Positions 45,289 to 53,820 of a stretch of DNA of 64,000 bases are shown here, in pieces. The translations under genes and the position numbers were made by a program. Positions within the stretch are counted from its first letter, which is position 1; each line of letters begins with the position of its first letter. This stretch comes from Clostridium bornimense (GTDB lineage Bacteria; Bacillota; Clostridia; Clostridiales; Clostridiaceae). The stretch covers positions 1,364,001 through 1,428,000 of the forward strand of contig NZ_HG917868.1 in NCBI RefSeq assembly GCF_000577895.1, given 5' to 3'. The notes under the pieces were generated by a model. The model did no database searches, was not told the DNA's origin, and saw only the letters and a program-made list of their open reading frames with translations.

Positions 45289-45312
45289 AAGCTTAACATT
45301 AAAATGCTAAGC
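45289..45312 (-). terminator. terminator of the Toprim gene
   Basis: AGCTTAACATT and ATGCTAAGCT pair with one mismatch; overlaps the stop codon and is followed on the minus strand by TTTTATTTAT. Confidence 0.65.
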
Positions 45313-46251
45313 TACCTTTTTCATTTTTTCTGTTTTTAATTTTAGAAGATCATTATAATCTTTTATGTTATATTTAATTAGTTCCTCTCTATTATCAATA
45401 ACTAATTTGTTATTATAAATATCCTTTATTTTCTGTAATGCTATGTTTCCAGCATCATCGTTATCAACTGCTACATATATTGTACTGATATTATCATATT
45501 TATTTAAATATGTTGCTATCTTATTTATTTTTTGACTACCACCAGTTGACAATAATAAGCAATCATTTAAATTACTTTTATATAGTTGATAATAACTAAG
45601 CATATCTATACCTGCTTCAAAAATATAAATTTTGTCTATATTTTCACCTATTTTAAATGAAAATCCATAATCTCTATTAGAATTTTTAATTACTCCTTTA
45701 AATTTTTTATAACTATTTGTACCTTGCAGATCTGCTCCTACTATTTTGTTATCAAAATTAAGGTGGACTAATACAGCATTATTCCTTAAATCTTGTTTAA
45801 TAAGGCCTTTAGCTATAAATTCGTTTATTATGCTTATATCAATTAGTCTTGATTTATGCAGATAAGCATATGTCTGTCTCGTATTTGAAGAATATTCAAT
45901 ATCTATAGTATTATTGCATTCTTTTTCTATTATTTCGTTATTATTAGTAAAAGTATTATCATATCTTTCAGTATCTATATTCATATATTTTAATAAATAA
46001 TCTATTGTATTTTTAAAACTGTCGCCTATTATATTTTCTCTTACATACTGTATTATATCACCACATTGCTGAACACTTGACCATGCATATACATATTGAC
46101 CTGGTGTTCTTTCTTTTAGTATCAATGAAGTATGCTCATGGCATCTATAATAATTATTACCTTCTTTTTTGAATGTATATCCTTCAATTTTTTCTAAAAA
46201 GCTCTTGAAATTTATTGTTTTAACTAACTCTATTTTTTCTTTAAATATCAT
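45307..46251 (-). CDS. Toprim-domain primase-like protein
   Basis: 314 aa. The N-terminal region has a CHEH zinc-binding-like motif (YYRCHEHTSL) and GDIIQYV, as in CHC2 or DUF3991 primase fragments; the C-terminal Toprim domain is seen as KIYIFEAGIDMLSYYQL (catalytic Glu), LLLSTGGS and IYVAVDNDDAGN (DxD). Such proteins are common on mobile elements, acting as primases or in DNA processing. The ATG has a GGAG-type RBS. Confidence 0.8.
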   Translation of the reverse strand: MIFKEKIELVKTINFKSFLEKIEGYTFKKEGNNYYRCHEHTSLILKERTPGQYVYAWSSVQQCGDIIQYVRENIIGDSFKNTIDYLLKYMNIDTERYDNTFTNNNEIIEKECNNTIDIEYSSNTRQTYAYLHKSRLIDISIINEFIAKGLIKQDLRNNAVLVHLNFDNKIVGADLQGTNSYKKFKGVIKNSNRDYGFSFKIGENIDKIYIFEAGIDMLSYYQLYKSNLNDCLLLSTGGSQKINKIATYLNKYDNISTIYVAVDNDDAGNIALQKIKDIYNNKLVIDNREELIKYNIKDYNDLLKLKTEKMKKVA

Positions 46252-46346
46252 AATTTTATTTCTCCTCTTTTGTTTTCTTTAGTTTACAAAAAAGTAAAAA
46301 TTAAAAGAATACTTAAAGTGTCTTAGCATGTTCGAGCATAAAAAAA

Positions 46347-46371
46347 GGTCTGTATTTTAATTTTACAAACC
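46347..46371 (-). terminator. terminator after the AbiEi-like pseudogene
   Basis: GGTCTGTA and TACAAACC pair with one mismatch; on the minus strand it is followed by TTTTTTT. Confidence 0.7.
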
Positions 46372-46386
46372 ATTTTTACTATTATT

Positions 46387-46994
46387 TCATATATATTTCA
46401 CATCATCTTGTACTTTCTTCTCATATAGATAAAATAATTCACACAAATTATTTATAGTCTTTTTATCACTTTTAGCTATATTACCTAAGAATTCATTGTA
46501 TTTATTATAATTTAAGTCTTGAATAAAAAAATTATTCTTATGCTCTATTACATCTAATATCTGCAATATCTTATAATTTTCATTCTTAAATAATAATTTT
46601 AGGTACAATTAGCTTTACTCTTAAATCATTGTCTTTATGATTTACATTTACTTTATTAGATATTATACATCTCTTATTCCAAATTTGTGTTGTTAACCTA
46701 TAATAATTCCATAGTGTTGGGCCAGTTACATAACCTATAATTTCATCGTTCTGCTTTAAATAGAGTCTTTTAATAAGCTTTTCTTTATTATTCCCAATTC
46801 TCCAAATGGGGTATTTAGAGGCTTATAATAAATATTAGAACTATATTCACTTAAAACCAAATATTCTTACAGCTTATTAATTATTGTTTCTATAACATTT
46901 ATGTTTGTATCATCTTTATAAAGGTCCTAAAAAAAATTGGATCTCTTTCTACAAAATTATTAATACATAATAATACTCTCTTCTCAACATCCAT
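46387..46994 (-). pseudogene. frameshifted AbiEi-type antitoxin (DUF6088-like)
   Basis: The minus strand reads MDVEKRVLLCINNFVERDPI, then in shifted frames IYYKPLNTPFGELGI, YLKQNDEIIGYVTGPTLWNY, YRLTTQIWNKRCIISNK and, in a last open stretch of 73 codons, NENYKILQILDVIEHKN onward. The series Y.KP..TPFGEL / GY.TG..L.N...LTTQ is that of AbiEi-like DUF6088 antitoxins of type IV toxin-antitoxin phage-resistance systems. At least three frameshifts break it. No nucleotidyltransferase toxin partner is adjacent. Confidence 0.65.
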
Positions 46995-47026
46995 GATTAT
47001 ATTATTATTAATTTCATTTCTTTATT

Positions 47027-47272
47027 TTATCTATATCCATCAAGCATACTTAGTGCCTTATCACATAATATTTCACTTTCAAACTTAATATCATCTGAAA
47101 TTGTAGTTTTAAATCGTTTGATTTTGGGTGTAGTGTCTTTTATTATTAATAACTGTTGTTGCCTCTTTTCTGCTCTTCTCTTTATAGCATGATTTCTCAA
47201 TAATTGATAAACATATACTACACCAAATACATCCAATATTACCATTAAGCTTAATATTATTTCATATACCAT
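47027..47272 (-). CDS. small membrane protein, 81 aa
   Basis: One N-terminal membrane helix (IILSLMVILDVFGVVYVYQLL) followed by a basic stretch (RNHAIKRRAEKRQQQLL) and a polar tail ending DKALSMLDGYR. It lies 32 nt before the broken AbiEi-like gene and downstream of promoter motif site D. No family recognised. Confidence 0.6.
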   Translation of the reverse strand: MVYEIILSLMVILDVFGVVYVYQLLRNHAIKRRAEKRQQQLLIIKDTTPKIKRFKTTISDDIKFESEILCDKALSMLDGYR

Positions 47273-47368
47273 AATGCATCTAACTCCTCCATGTAATAAT
47301 ATATAACTATTATACTTTCAATTATTTTGAATTTCCATTGCACAGAAGTCAAATTTACTTAGTATTTT

Positions 47369-47385
47369 TACTGTAGTAAAAATAG
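47369..47385 (-). promoter_or_regulatory. shared island promoter motif, site D
   Basis: TACTGTAGTAAAAATAG on the plus strand, within TTTTTACTGTAGTAAAAA. On the minus strand TTTACT is followed after 17 bp by TAAATT, about 70 nt before the 81-aa gene. Confidence 0.55.
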
Positions 47386-47528
47386 TCACTTATATATCTC
47401 ATGATAAATTATAATTTATCATATTTCCTATTGATTTATCATTCAATACTTTATCTTCTCATAAAAAATAAGAATCAATCATATTTAATGATTAACTCTT
47501 ATTAATCGTCTGTAATAAGTTTTGTTAG

Positions 47529-48485
47529 TTATTCAATTAGACTTTCTTCTATAAAGCTTGGAAATTTAATTAAATATTCTTTTATATCTCTGCATAATCT
47601 GTTGACCATATTATCATTTTTAAATTCACTTTTATGATAATATGTACCTATTTTATTATGTTCTAAGTCCCAACTTAATATATAATTAAATGCATCATCT
47701 ATTTTATCTTTAATAATTATAAATTTATCTAATAACTTTAAATTCTTTGTTCCATTGAAGATAAGTTCCACACCAATACGACCTTTCTTATCTACACTGG
47801 TTACTTTTAAAACTAAAGAATCTATTCCTAATCCTATCACAAAAAATTTTCTTCCAATAATTGCTTTATGATAGTGTAAATTTAATGATACATCTCCACA
47901 ATCTTCTCTCAATCTTATTAAAATGTTCTTCAGTATTTGTTCTTCATAATTAAAATGAGATTCTTTATATAAACTTTTAACCTTATTTATTCTATTGTTA
48001 TCTTGAATTTTCAGAAATCGCTTCTCAGTAAATAATTTATTTATATTATCTAACTTCTTTAAAGCTCTTACTTTTTCTGTAGATTTATAATTATCTATTT
48101 CTTCTAATATATTCACAACTTCTTTATTTATTGTTAGAAACATCAATTCTATATTTTTCTTATCAAAATTTATAGCATATTGCATCAATTCCTTAACTTC
48201 ATTCTCTCTAAAATGTGTAGATATATATGCAATTACAGTTTTTTCATCATTAGCTGATATACTAATCAAATCTTTTATCTGTTGTATATGTCTGCTGTAT
48301 GTCTTATCTATTTGTACTTCTGCATAAAATCTTGAGTTATCATAAAGTATCCCTTCAATATCAACTCTTCTATTATTGCTAATATTTCTTTCTAATTCTA
48401 ATTCCTTAAATTTTATTTCGCATTCCTTTTCTAATATTTTATTCAATTTCAAATATACATTAAATAATGCTTCCTTTTTACTCAT
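47529..48485 (-). CDS. predicted PD-(D/E)xK nuclease with DUF4268-like C-terminus
   Basis: 318 aa from the ATG behind AAAGGA. The N-terminal third has RVDIEGILYDNSRFYAEVQI, which fits a nuclease core (Asp, then ExQ in place of ExK). The last third (GRIGVELIFNGTKNLKLLDKF, then IDDAFNYILSWDLEH) resembles DUF4268, found in restriction-like or phage-defence nucleases. No methyltransferase is adjacent other than BREX pglX. A stand-alone defence or DNA-repair nuclease is an inference. Confidence 0.6.
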   Translation of the reverse strand: MSKKEALFNVYLKLNKILEKECEIKFKELELERNISNNRRVDIEGILYDNSRFYAEVQIDKTYSRHIQQIKDLISISANDEKTVIAYISTHFRENEVKELMQYAINFDKKNIELMFLTINKEVVNILEEIDNYKSTEKVRALKKLDNINKLFTEKRFLKIQDNNRINKVKSLYKESHFNYEEQILKNILIRLREDCGDVSLNLHYHKAIIGRKFFVIGLGIDSLVLKVTSVDKKGRIGVELIFNGTKNLKLLDKFIIIKDKIDDAFNYILSWDLEHNKIGTYYHKSEFKNDNMVNRLCRDIKEYLIKFPSFIEESLIE

Positions 48486-48539
48486 TTTCAAAAATCCTTT
48501 CTAAAAAAGGAGAAGTTTAAACACCTCTCCCTACCTTTA

Positions 48540-48986
48540 CTACAAGCTTTGTGTATTAAGCTTTAAGCTATCTATTGTCTTTAAAATATTACTTTCGATA
48601 TCTCTATCTATAGTTTTATTATTAACATATACACTTATGTAATTTATTAAATTATTTAATAGTAGCTTAGTTTTACCATCTGCGATTCTGTCTGCAAAAA
48701 TATATTTACTATTCAATAGAAGTGTTTTTAAATCATCTGTTCTATCTACTTCATTAATTCCAAAAAATTTTGCAACTTCATTCAAACTTAAATTATATGC
48801 CTTACAAATAGCGGCTACTGTATCCATGGTCGGATTAAGCCTTACATTACTTTCCAACTTGCTTAAGTAGCTATTAGATACATACTGTTCATTATCCATC
48901 ATATCGCTTACTTCACTTAGTGTAAGCCCTTTTGATTGTCTTATATTTCTTATGTAATCTCCAAATGTTAATTCATTATTCTGCAT
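48540..48986 (-). CDS. XRE-family transcriptional regulator
   Basis: 148 aa. An N-terminal Cro/C1 helix-turn-helix (residues 6-65: TFGDYIRNIRQSKGLTLSEV, then YLSKLESNVRLNPTMDTV) is followed by a helical region. AAGGAG precedes the ATG. It is the only clear helix-turn-helix regulator in the island, and the region upstream of it (49091-49112) contains TTTACTA half-sites like those of the shared promoter motif, making it the best local candidate for the factor that reads that motif. Confidence 0.88.
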   Translation of the reverse strand: MQNNELTFGDYIRNIRQSKGLTLSEVSDMMDNEQYVSNSYLSKLESNVRLNPTMDTVAAICKAYNLSLNEVAKFFGINEVDRTDDLKTLLLNSKYIFADRIADGKTKLLLNNLINYISVYVNNKTIDRDIESNILKTIDSLKLNTQSL

Positions 48987-49090
48987 AATTCATACTCTCC
49001 TTTTTTATTAAATTACCTCATGTGTAATACCTAATTTCATTGTTATATTACATTTTAGTTATCTGATGAAGTATTTATAATTTCTATATC

Positions 49091-49112
49091 TTAGTAAATT
49101 ATTATTTACTAA
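49091..49112. promoter_or_regulatory. everted pair of TTTACTA-type half-sites
   Basis: TTAGTAAAT and ATTTACTAA flank TATT as a perfect inverted repeat, 105 nt upstream of the XRE gene. The half-site equals that of motif sites C-E, in the opposite relative orientation. Confidence 0.5.
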
Positions 49113-49131
49113 TTAATTTGAATCATAAATA

Positions 49132-49161
49132 AAGAGCTGAGAAATTTCTTTCTTAGCTCTT
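49132..49161 (-). terminator. terminator of brxL, displaced by IS66
   Basis: AAGAGCTGAG and CTTAGCTCTT-type arms pair around AAATTTCTTT, with a T-rich tract on the minus strand. It lies directly beyond the IS66 left end, so before insertion it would have been about 30-40 nt after the brxL stop codon. Confidence 0.65.
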
Positions 49162-49227
49162 AACATAGTTTAATTGTAAGCGTCAAAGTTTTGGTACCTT
49201 TTATCAATTAAAAAAATATATTAAAAT

Positions 49228-49264
49228 ATCCCGGTAGGGCAATTTATATAAGCCCTATCGGGAT
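49228..49264 (-). terminator. terminator of tnpC
   Basis: ATCCCGGTAGGGC and GCCCTATCGGGAT pair with one mismatch just beyond the tnpC stop; GC-rich for the region. Confidence 0.8.
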
Positions 49265-49268
49265 TTGT

Positions 49269-50891
49269 TTATTTCTTTATTTTAATTTTTAAATTATCAG
49301 GAATACTACTTGACCAAGGCATTAGATTTTCTAAAGCTTCGCTATTATTAGAATCAATATTTAGTAAATTGTTAAAAAGATAAACCAAATATTTTTCTAC
49401 AACAACTTTATTAGCTTTAGCTGTTTCTATAATGCTGTATAACTTAGCACTAGATGTTGCACCTTTAGCAGTATTAGCAAATAAGAAGTTTTTTCTTCCA
49501 ATAACAAAAGGTTTGATAGCTCTTTCAGCAGCATTATTATCAATTTCTAGTGATCCATCTAATAATACATTTTTCAGTCCAGGTAAATGTTTTTTAGCAT
49601 AGTCTAACGCTTTACCTAACGGACTTCTTGGAAGTGCATTTTTTATTTCAGTTTCAACATATTCAATAAAGTTATCTAGAATAGGTTCTAATTTTTCTTT
49701 TCTTATATTAAACCTAATATCATAATAATCTTCATTAGAAGAATATGTTTCTCTAAGCTCTTTTTCAAGTTTATAAATTTGCTCACAATAATTAAACCCT
49801 ATTACACCACGAGATTTTTTTAGGGCTTCTTTATCAAGATTTTCTACTATTTCATAGAATTTTCTTCTTATGTGAGCTAAGCAATATAGCCGAGTAGCTT
49901 CGCTAACGGAGTTGTATCCGGAATATCCATCAGTTTGTAGATATCCACTATATTCTCCAAGAAAAGCTTTAGGACACGAGCTAGATCTAGTATTTTGATA
50001 ATCATAAAGGATTATCGGTTTAGCATTAGTTTCACTCATATATAGCCACATATATTTCTTAGACTTAGAACTCTTACCATTATCATTGATTACCTTCAAT
50101 GTAGTTTCATCAGCATGAATGTAATTTCTATTAAGAAGTTCTTTTTTCATGTAATTATATATCGGCTCTAATGCTTTAGCAGCTGACATGGTCCAGTTAC
50201 ATAAAGTCTGACGACTAAGAGTAGCCCCCATCATGTCAAAATAAGACTGTTGCCTATATAATGGCATAGCATGAAGATATTTAAGTGCAATAGTATGAGC
50301 AATTAATTCATTAGAAGCCATGCTATTATAGAAAATAGTTTTAGGCATTTCTGGTGAAACAATCTTACTATCTTCATTTTCCTTCTCGCATGTTTTACAA
50401 GCATAGCTGTACAATACGTGTTCTTCTACTATTAATTTACCAGGAATATATATTAAAATTTCTTTTCTAGATTTAACTCCAATTTCAACTAGTTCACTGC
50501 CACATTTATCACAGATTAAATCATCGCCTTCTAATTTATGTTCTATGATTTTTCTCTCTAAATTAGCAAGGTTATCTTTCTTACCAATATTATTGCTTTT
50601 CTTAGCTCTCTTATATGTAATTTCTTCTACCGTAGGTTCTTCTACTTTTGAATCACTATGTTTTTCTGCTTCATTAAAAAAGCATAATTGATTAGCATCT
50701 ACTTTCTCACTAGATGCTCCAAATATTTTTTTATTTTTATTTGAAATAATTCCTTTTAAAAACTCTAATTCATTTTTGAGATTTTCTATTTCTTTATTTT
50801 TAGAATCTATTTCTTTTTCCATTTCTTCGACTTTTTCAATTAATACTTGGCTTCTTTCATCAAGTTCATTGCTAATAATTTCGTGATTCAT
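49269..50891 (-). CDS. tnpC: IS66 transposase TnpC
   Basis: 540 aa from the ATG after AGAGGTA. An N-terminal leucine-zipper-like coiled coil (residues 10-50), a zinc finger (CDKCGSELVEIG), and the IS66 DDE domain: Asp in YIHADETTLKV (about residue 257), Asp in YLQTDGYSGYNS and the Glu region NNAAERAIKPFVIGRKN. It is full length and unbroken, so the element should be able to transpose. Confidence 0.95.
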   Translation of the reverse strand: MNHEIISNELDERSQVLIEKVEEMEKEIDSKNKEIENLKNELEFLKGIISNKNKKIFGASSEKVDANQLCFFNEAEKHSDSKVEEPTVEEITYKRAKKSNNIGKKDNLANLERKIIEHKLEGDDLICDKCGSELVEIGVKSRKEILIYIPGKLIVEEHVLYSYACKTCEKENEDSKIVSPEMPKTIFYNSMASNELIAHTIALKYLHAMPLYRQQSYFDMMGATLSRQTLCNWTMSAAKALEPIYNYMKKELLNRNYIHADETTLKVINDNGKSSKSKKYMWLYMSETNAKPIILYDYQNTRSSSCPKAFLGEYSGYLQTDGYSGYNSVSEATRLYCLAHIRRKFYEIVENLDKEALKKSRGVIGFNYCEQIYKLEKELRETYSSNEDYYDIRFNIRKEKLEPILDNFIEYVETEIKNALPRSPLGKALDYAKKHLPGLKNVLLDGSLEIDNNAAERAIKPFVIGRKNFLFANTAKGATSSAKLYSIIETAKANKVVVEKYLVYLFNNLLNIDSNNSEALENLMPWSSSIPDNLKIKIKK

Positions 50892-50936
50892 AAGTACCTC
50901 TTTTAACATTTATTTATATATATATTATACCACAAA

Positions 50937-50967
50937 AACCCTTGAAAATAAAGGATTCTCAAGGGTT
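50937..50967. terminator. hairpin between tnpB and tnpC
   Basis: AACCCTTGA and TCAAGGGTT form a perfect 9-bp stem between the two genes. It may attenuate tnpC expression relative to tnpAB. Confidence 0.6.
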
Positions 50968-50982
50968 CTTATATATCTATTT

Positions 50983-51333
50983 TTAATAATAATTACCTTC
51001 TTTTACTGGTTTAAATTTAGACTTTATTCTCACTTCATATCCTTTCAAAAGCCAACGTAATTCTTCTATATTTACACTTACTGCTTCCTCCTGCGTAGCA
51101 GGCCATTTAAAGCGATTTCCTTCTAAACGATGATAATATAACCAAAATCCTTCATCAAAATGGAGTATCTTTAACTTATCCATCTGTTTATTACAAAAAA
51201 CAAATAATGCTTTATCAAAAGGATTGAGCTGCAGTTGATTTTTTACTATCATTACTAATCCATCTATACTTTTTCTTAAGTCTGTTGGGCCGCAGGCTAT
51301 ATATACTGTTTCAACCTTATCTATATTTAACAC
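50983..51333 (-). CDS. tnpB: IS66 accessory protein TnpB
   Basis: 116 aa, GTG start, IS66 Orf2 family: MLNIDKVETVYIACGPTDLR, then SIDGLVMIV, LFVFCNKQMDKLKILHFD and GFWLYYHRLE are the family's signature blocks. Required with TnpA for IS66 transposition, though its biochemical role is unclear. It overlaps tnpA by 7 nt. Confidence 0.95.
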   Translation of the reverse strand: MLNIDKVETVYIACGPTDLRKSIDGLVMIVKNQLQLNPFDKALFVFCNKQMDKLKILHFDEGFWLYYHRLEGNRFKWPATQEEAVSVNIEELRWLLKGYEVRIKSKFKPVKEGNYY

Positions 51334-51650
51334 TTTAATAATAGCTCCTTAATTAAAGAATTTATCAAAGCAGTCTCCGATGTCGGAATAGCTACGCTAA
51401 TATTACCAATTGAAATCTTCACCTCAGATGAAGCTCCAATATCTTTTCTAACGATATTTGCTTCCGTATTAATTTTTATAGGATGAAATACTGGCGTAGC
51501 CTTTTCTTCAATTTTTCTTTTATGATAGTAAAATTGACTTTTATTAATATTATTTTCTTCACAATAATCTTTTACAGTTAAATTTTCATCACTAGCATAA
51601 TAACGATTTATATATTCTCTCCATTCATCATTACTTAACTTTTTATACAT
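51327..51650 (-). CDS. tnpA: IS66 accessory protein TnpA
   Basis: 107 aa, Orf1 of IS66. The N-terminal helix-turn-helix (LSNDEWREYINRYYASDENL, CEENNINKSQFYYHKRKIE) is typical. GAGGTTAG precedes the ATG, and the gene begins 84 nt inside the right inverted repeat. Confidence 0.93.
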   Translation of the reverse strand: MYKKLSNDEWREYINRYYASDENLTVKDYCEENNINKSQFYYHKRKIEEKATPVFHPIKINTEANIVRKDIGASSEVKISIGNISVAIPTSETALINSLIKELLLKC

Positions 51651-51747
51651 ACCTAACCTCCTGATAAAATGTTATTTCCTTAATTTTATCAATTGGAAAT
51701 TTTAGTATCTAGGTACTTAATTTTTGACATTTACGTTTAATTCTATT

Positions 51748-53802
51748 TTAATTTACCCCTAATGCTTTAAATACTGCATCTATAGGATCACTATAAAATA
51801 TAGGTTGAACTTTAACTAATAATTCAGAAGGTACTGTTTGAAAATCTACGATAGATGTTGCAGGTACTAATACTTTCTTAGCCCCTGCATCCACACATAC
51901 TTGTATGCTGTCTGCAAACTCATCTACTTTCATCAGTGTACCTCCGAAATTCATATTACCAAGCACAACAAGACTTTCCTGAACTGGCTTCTCCAATGAT
52001 GCTGAGCAAAGTGCAATAAATTCAGCTACTGCCAATTCATTTGTTAATCCAATACCTTGAAGATCACTTATATGCATAAGGAAATCCTTAGTTTTGATTG
52101 CAATAGAACCACTTATACTCTTACTATTAGCAGTAAAATATCTAAATGCAGTATCCAAACTTTCTTTTGCCTCTCTATCAGAACCAACTCCAGATTTTTC
52201 GAATTTACCGCTCCCTGAGACAACTTGATTTTCTATCTTATATACTCCTATCATTCCGCTTCCAGCATGACCTACTGTATATATATGACCTGCTTTACCA
52301 AGTCCTTCTGGTATTAACTTTCCGCCACCTTGTTCTGGAACAGAAACATATTCTTCATCCATTGTCTCTCTATCTATATAAGAAAAGTTAACATCATAAA
52401 ACTCCATTCCACCGATTTTCTTTAGTTGCTCTTTGACTCTTCGTCTTCCAATTAAAGCATATTGTAATATTTCTTCTAAATCCGCTTTTGTAAACTCTCC
52501 ATTTGGATATATTAATTTTATTAACCCAGAAACTGTTTTCTTTACTGCTATAACATCTCTCTGATTTAGATTATTCCCTAACTTAAAGTATTTATTTAAG
52601 CTGTCTGTAAAAGTATGTTTTCTCATTTCTCTAAAGAATTCTGAAATATAATCACTTATAAATCCATATCTATCTGTTAATAATTCTGGTCTCATTTTAG
52701 GTATCTCCCAGCCTGGCAAGTAATAGTGCATCCTATCAAAAAATGCGGAATCATTTGCCATTTCTTCTGGAAATGGAGCAAATAAATGAGATGTTTTTAA
52801 TAAGTTATCAACGCTTTGATTTATATTTCCTACAAATACAAAAGATGCAGAAGCATTTTTTTCCTCTTTTCCCCTTGCAAATGATCCAGATGCCATATAA
52901 TCTTTCATTATTTGTATTCCATCTTTATCTTTGAATTTTATTCCTGCAACTTCATCAAAAGCTACAACATCCCACATTCCAACAAGGCCAACTTTTCTTG
53001 TAGACATATTATAAAATAGATTAGCAACAGTACTCTGACCACCTGATATCAAAATTGTGTTTGGAGATAACTCTTTATATACATGAGACTTACCTGTTCC
53101 CCTTGGCCCTAATTCACACAGATTATAATTATTTTCTACCAAAGGTATTAGTCTTGTAAGCATATGCCATTTTACTTCATATGAAAGCTGTGTAGGCTCC
53201 ATTCCCGTACTTCTTATTAATAAATCAATCCATTCTTCTTTTGTAAAATGCCTTCTACCTTCCATGATTTCACACATATCCATATTAGGCATTTGAATCG
53301 GCTTTAAATTCGATATATTAAAAGGACTTGCTCCCTTTACTTCTTCATCGAAGAAATAATCCATTTTTAAAATACACCATATACCGCCTTCTAATAATTT
53401 TTCATATTCCTTTACATAAAATGGAGCTATCGGAACTCCCTTAAGACCTAAATTAGAAAATTCAGATTCATATATATCTTTCTTTTCATTCAATTTAACA
53501 CTTATTTTATCAATAACTGTATACTGACCTAATTCTCTTATTTTAGATTTAACTTTCTCTGCCTCATCAGGTCGTACGTAATTTTCAGTTAATATATTCT
53601 TAACTCGTTCTATTCCCTCTTCTAAGCAATCATCATCATCCGTAGCGCAATACATCCCCAACAAATATTCAAGAACATATATGGGTACGTTAAAGCCTTC
53701 TTTCATAGATTTAGTCAAATCTTTTCTTACAGCTCTCCCTGCAAAATGTCTATTTATTTTCTTATCTAAATCCTTATCCTCTATATTATCTTCATCTATC
53801 AT
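51748..53802 (-). CDS. brxL: BREX protein BrxL (Lon-like AAA+ protein)
   Basis: 684 aa. A divergent N-terminus, an AAA+ core with Walker A GPRGTGKSHVYKEL at about residue 231 and FDEVAGIKFKDKDG as Walker B, then a C-terminal Lon-protease-like domain (GSIAIKTKDFLMHISDLQGI, SLVVLGNMNFGGTLMKV, KKVLVPATS). BrxL is the terminal gene of type 1 BREX and is required for phage exclusion. RBS GAGGGG; it follows pglZ by 18 nt. Its natural terminator is cut off by the IS66 insertion 14 nt after the stop. Confidence 0.95.
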   Translation of the reverse strand: MIDEDNIEDKDLDKKINRHFAGRAVRKDLTKSMKEGFNVPIYVLEYLLGMYCATDDDDCLEEGIERVKNILTENYVRPDEAEKVKSKIRELGQYTVIDKISVKLNEKKDIYESEFSNLGLKGVPIAPFYVKEYEKLLEGGIWCILKMDYFFDEEVKGASPFNISNLKPIQMPNMDMCEIMEGRRHFTKEEWIDLLIRSTGMEPTQLSYEVKWHMLTRLIPLVENNYNLCELGPRGTGKSHVYKELSPNTILISGGQSTVANLFYNMSTRKVGLVGMWDVVAFDEVAGIKFKDKDGIQIMKDYMASGSFARGKEEKNASASFVFVGNINQSVDNLLKTSHLFAPFPEEMANDSAFFDRMHYYLPGWEIPKMRPELLTDRYGFISDYISEFFREMRKHTFTDSLNKYFKLGNNLNQRDVIAVKKTVSGLIKLIYPNGEFTKADLEEILQYALIGRRRVKEQLKKIGGMEFYDVNFSYIDRETMDEEYVSVPEQGGGKLIPEGLGKAGHIYTVGHAGSGMIGVYKIENQVVSGSGKFEKSGVGSDREAKESLDTAFRYFTANSKSISGSIAIKTKDFLMHISDLQGIGLTNELAVAEFIALCSASLEKPVQESLVVLGNMNFGGTLMKVDEFADSIQVCVDAGAKKVLVPATSIVDFQTVPSELLVKVQPIFYSDPIDAVFKALGVN

Positions 53803-53820
53803 CTTTAATTACCCCTCATA

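Larger units (their letters stand above)
44659..45306. other. AT-rich non-coding gap, possible replication origin
   Basis: About 650 bp without a gene and unusually AT-rich even for this window. A long imperfect inverted repeat spans 44711-44769 (GTAGG...CCTAC with inner AATTATAA/TTATAATT). Promoter motif site C is at 44906. I see no clean iterons. Confidence 0.5.
49176..51734 (-). mobile_element. complete IS66-family insertion sequence
   Basis: 2559 bp. The ends are imperfect inverted repeats: GTAAGCGTCAAA....GTACCT at the left and, on the other strand, GTAAATGTCAAA....GTACCT at the right, the IS66 GTAA start. The flanks are identical 8-mers, GTTTAATT at 49168-49175 and 51735-51742, an 8-bp target duplication as expected for IS66. 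It carries tnpA, tnpB and tnpC, all intact, so the insertion is recent and possibly active. Confidence 0.95.

Noticed and set aside
44659-45306. An iteron-type origin
   Set aside because: No repeated 15-22-bp units could be seen; only AT-richness and one inverted repeat support an origin.
52146-52934. Plus-strand frames inside brxL and similar antisense frames inside pglX, brxC, mutS and tnsB
   Set aside because: They lie opposite well-supported genes, lack ribosome binding sites, and have the low-complexity composition of antisense translations.
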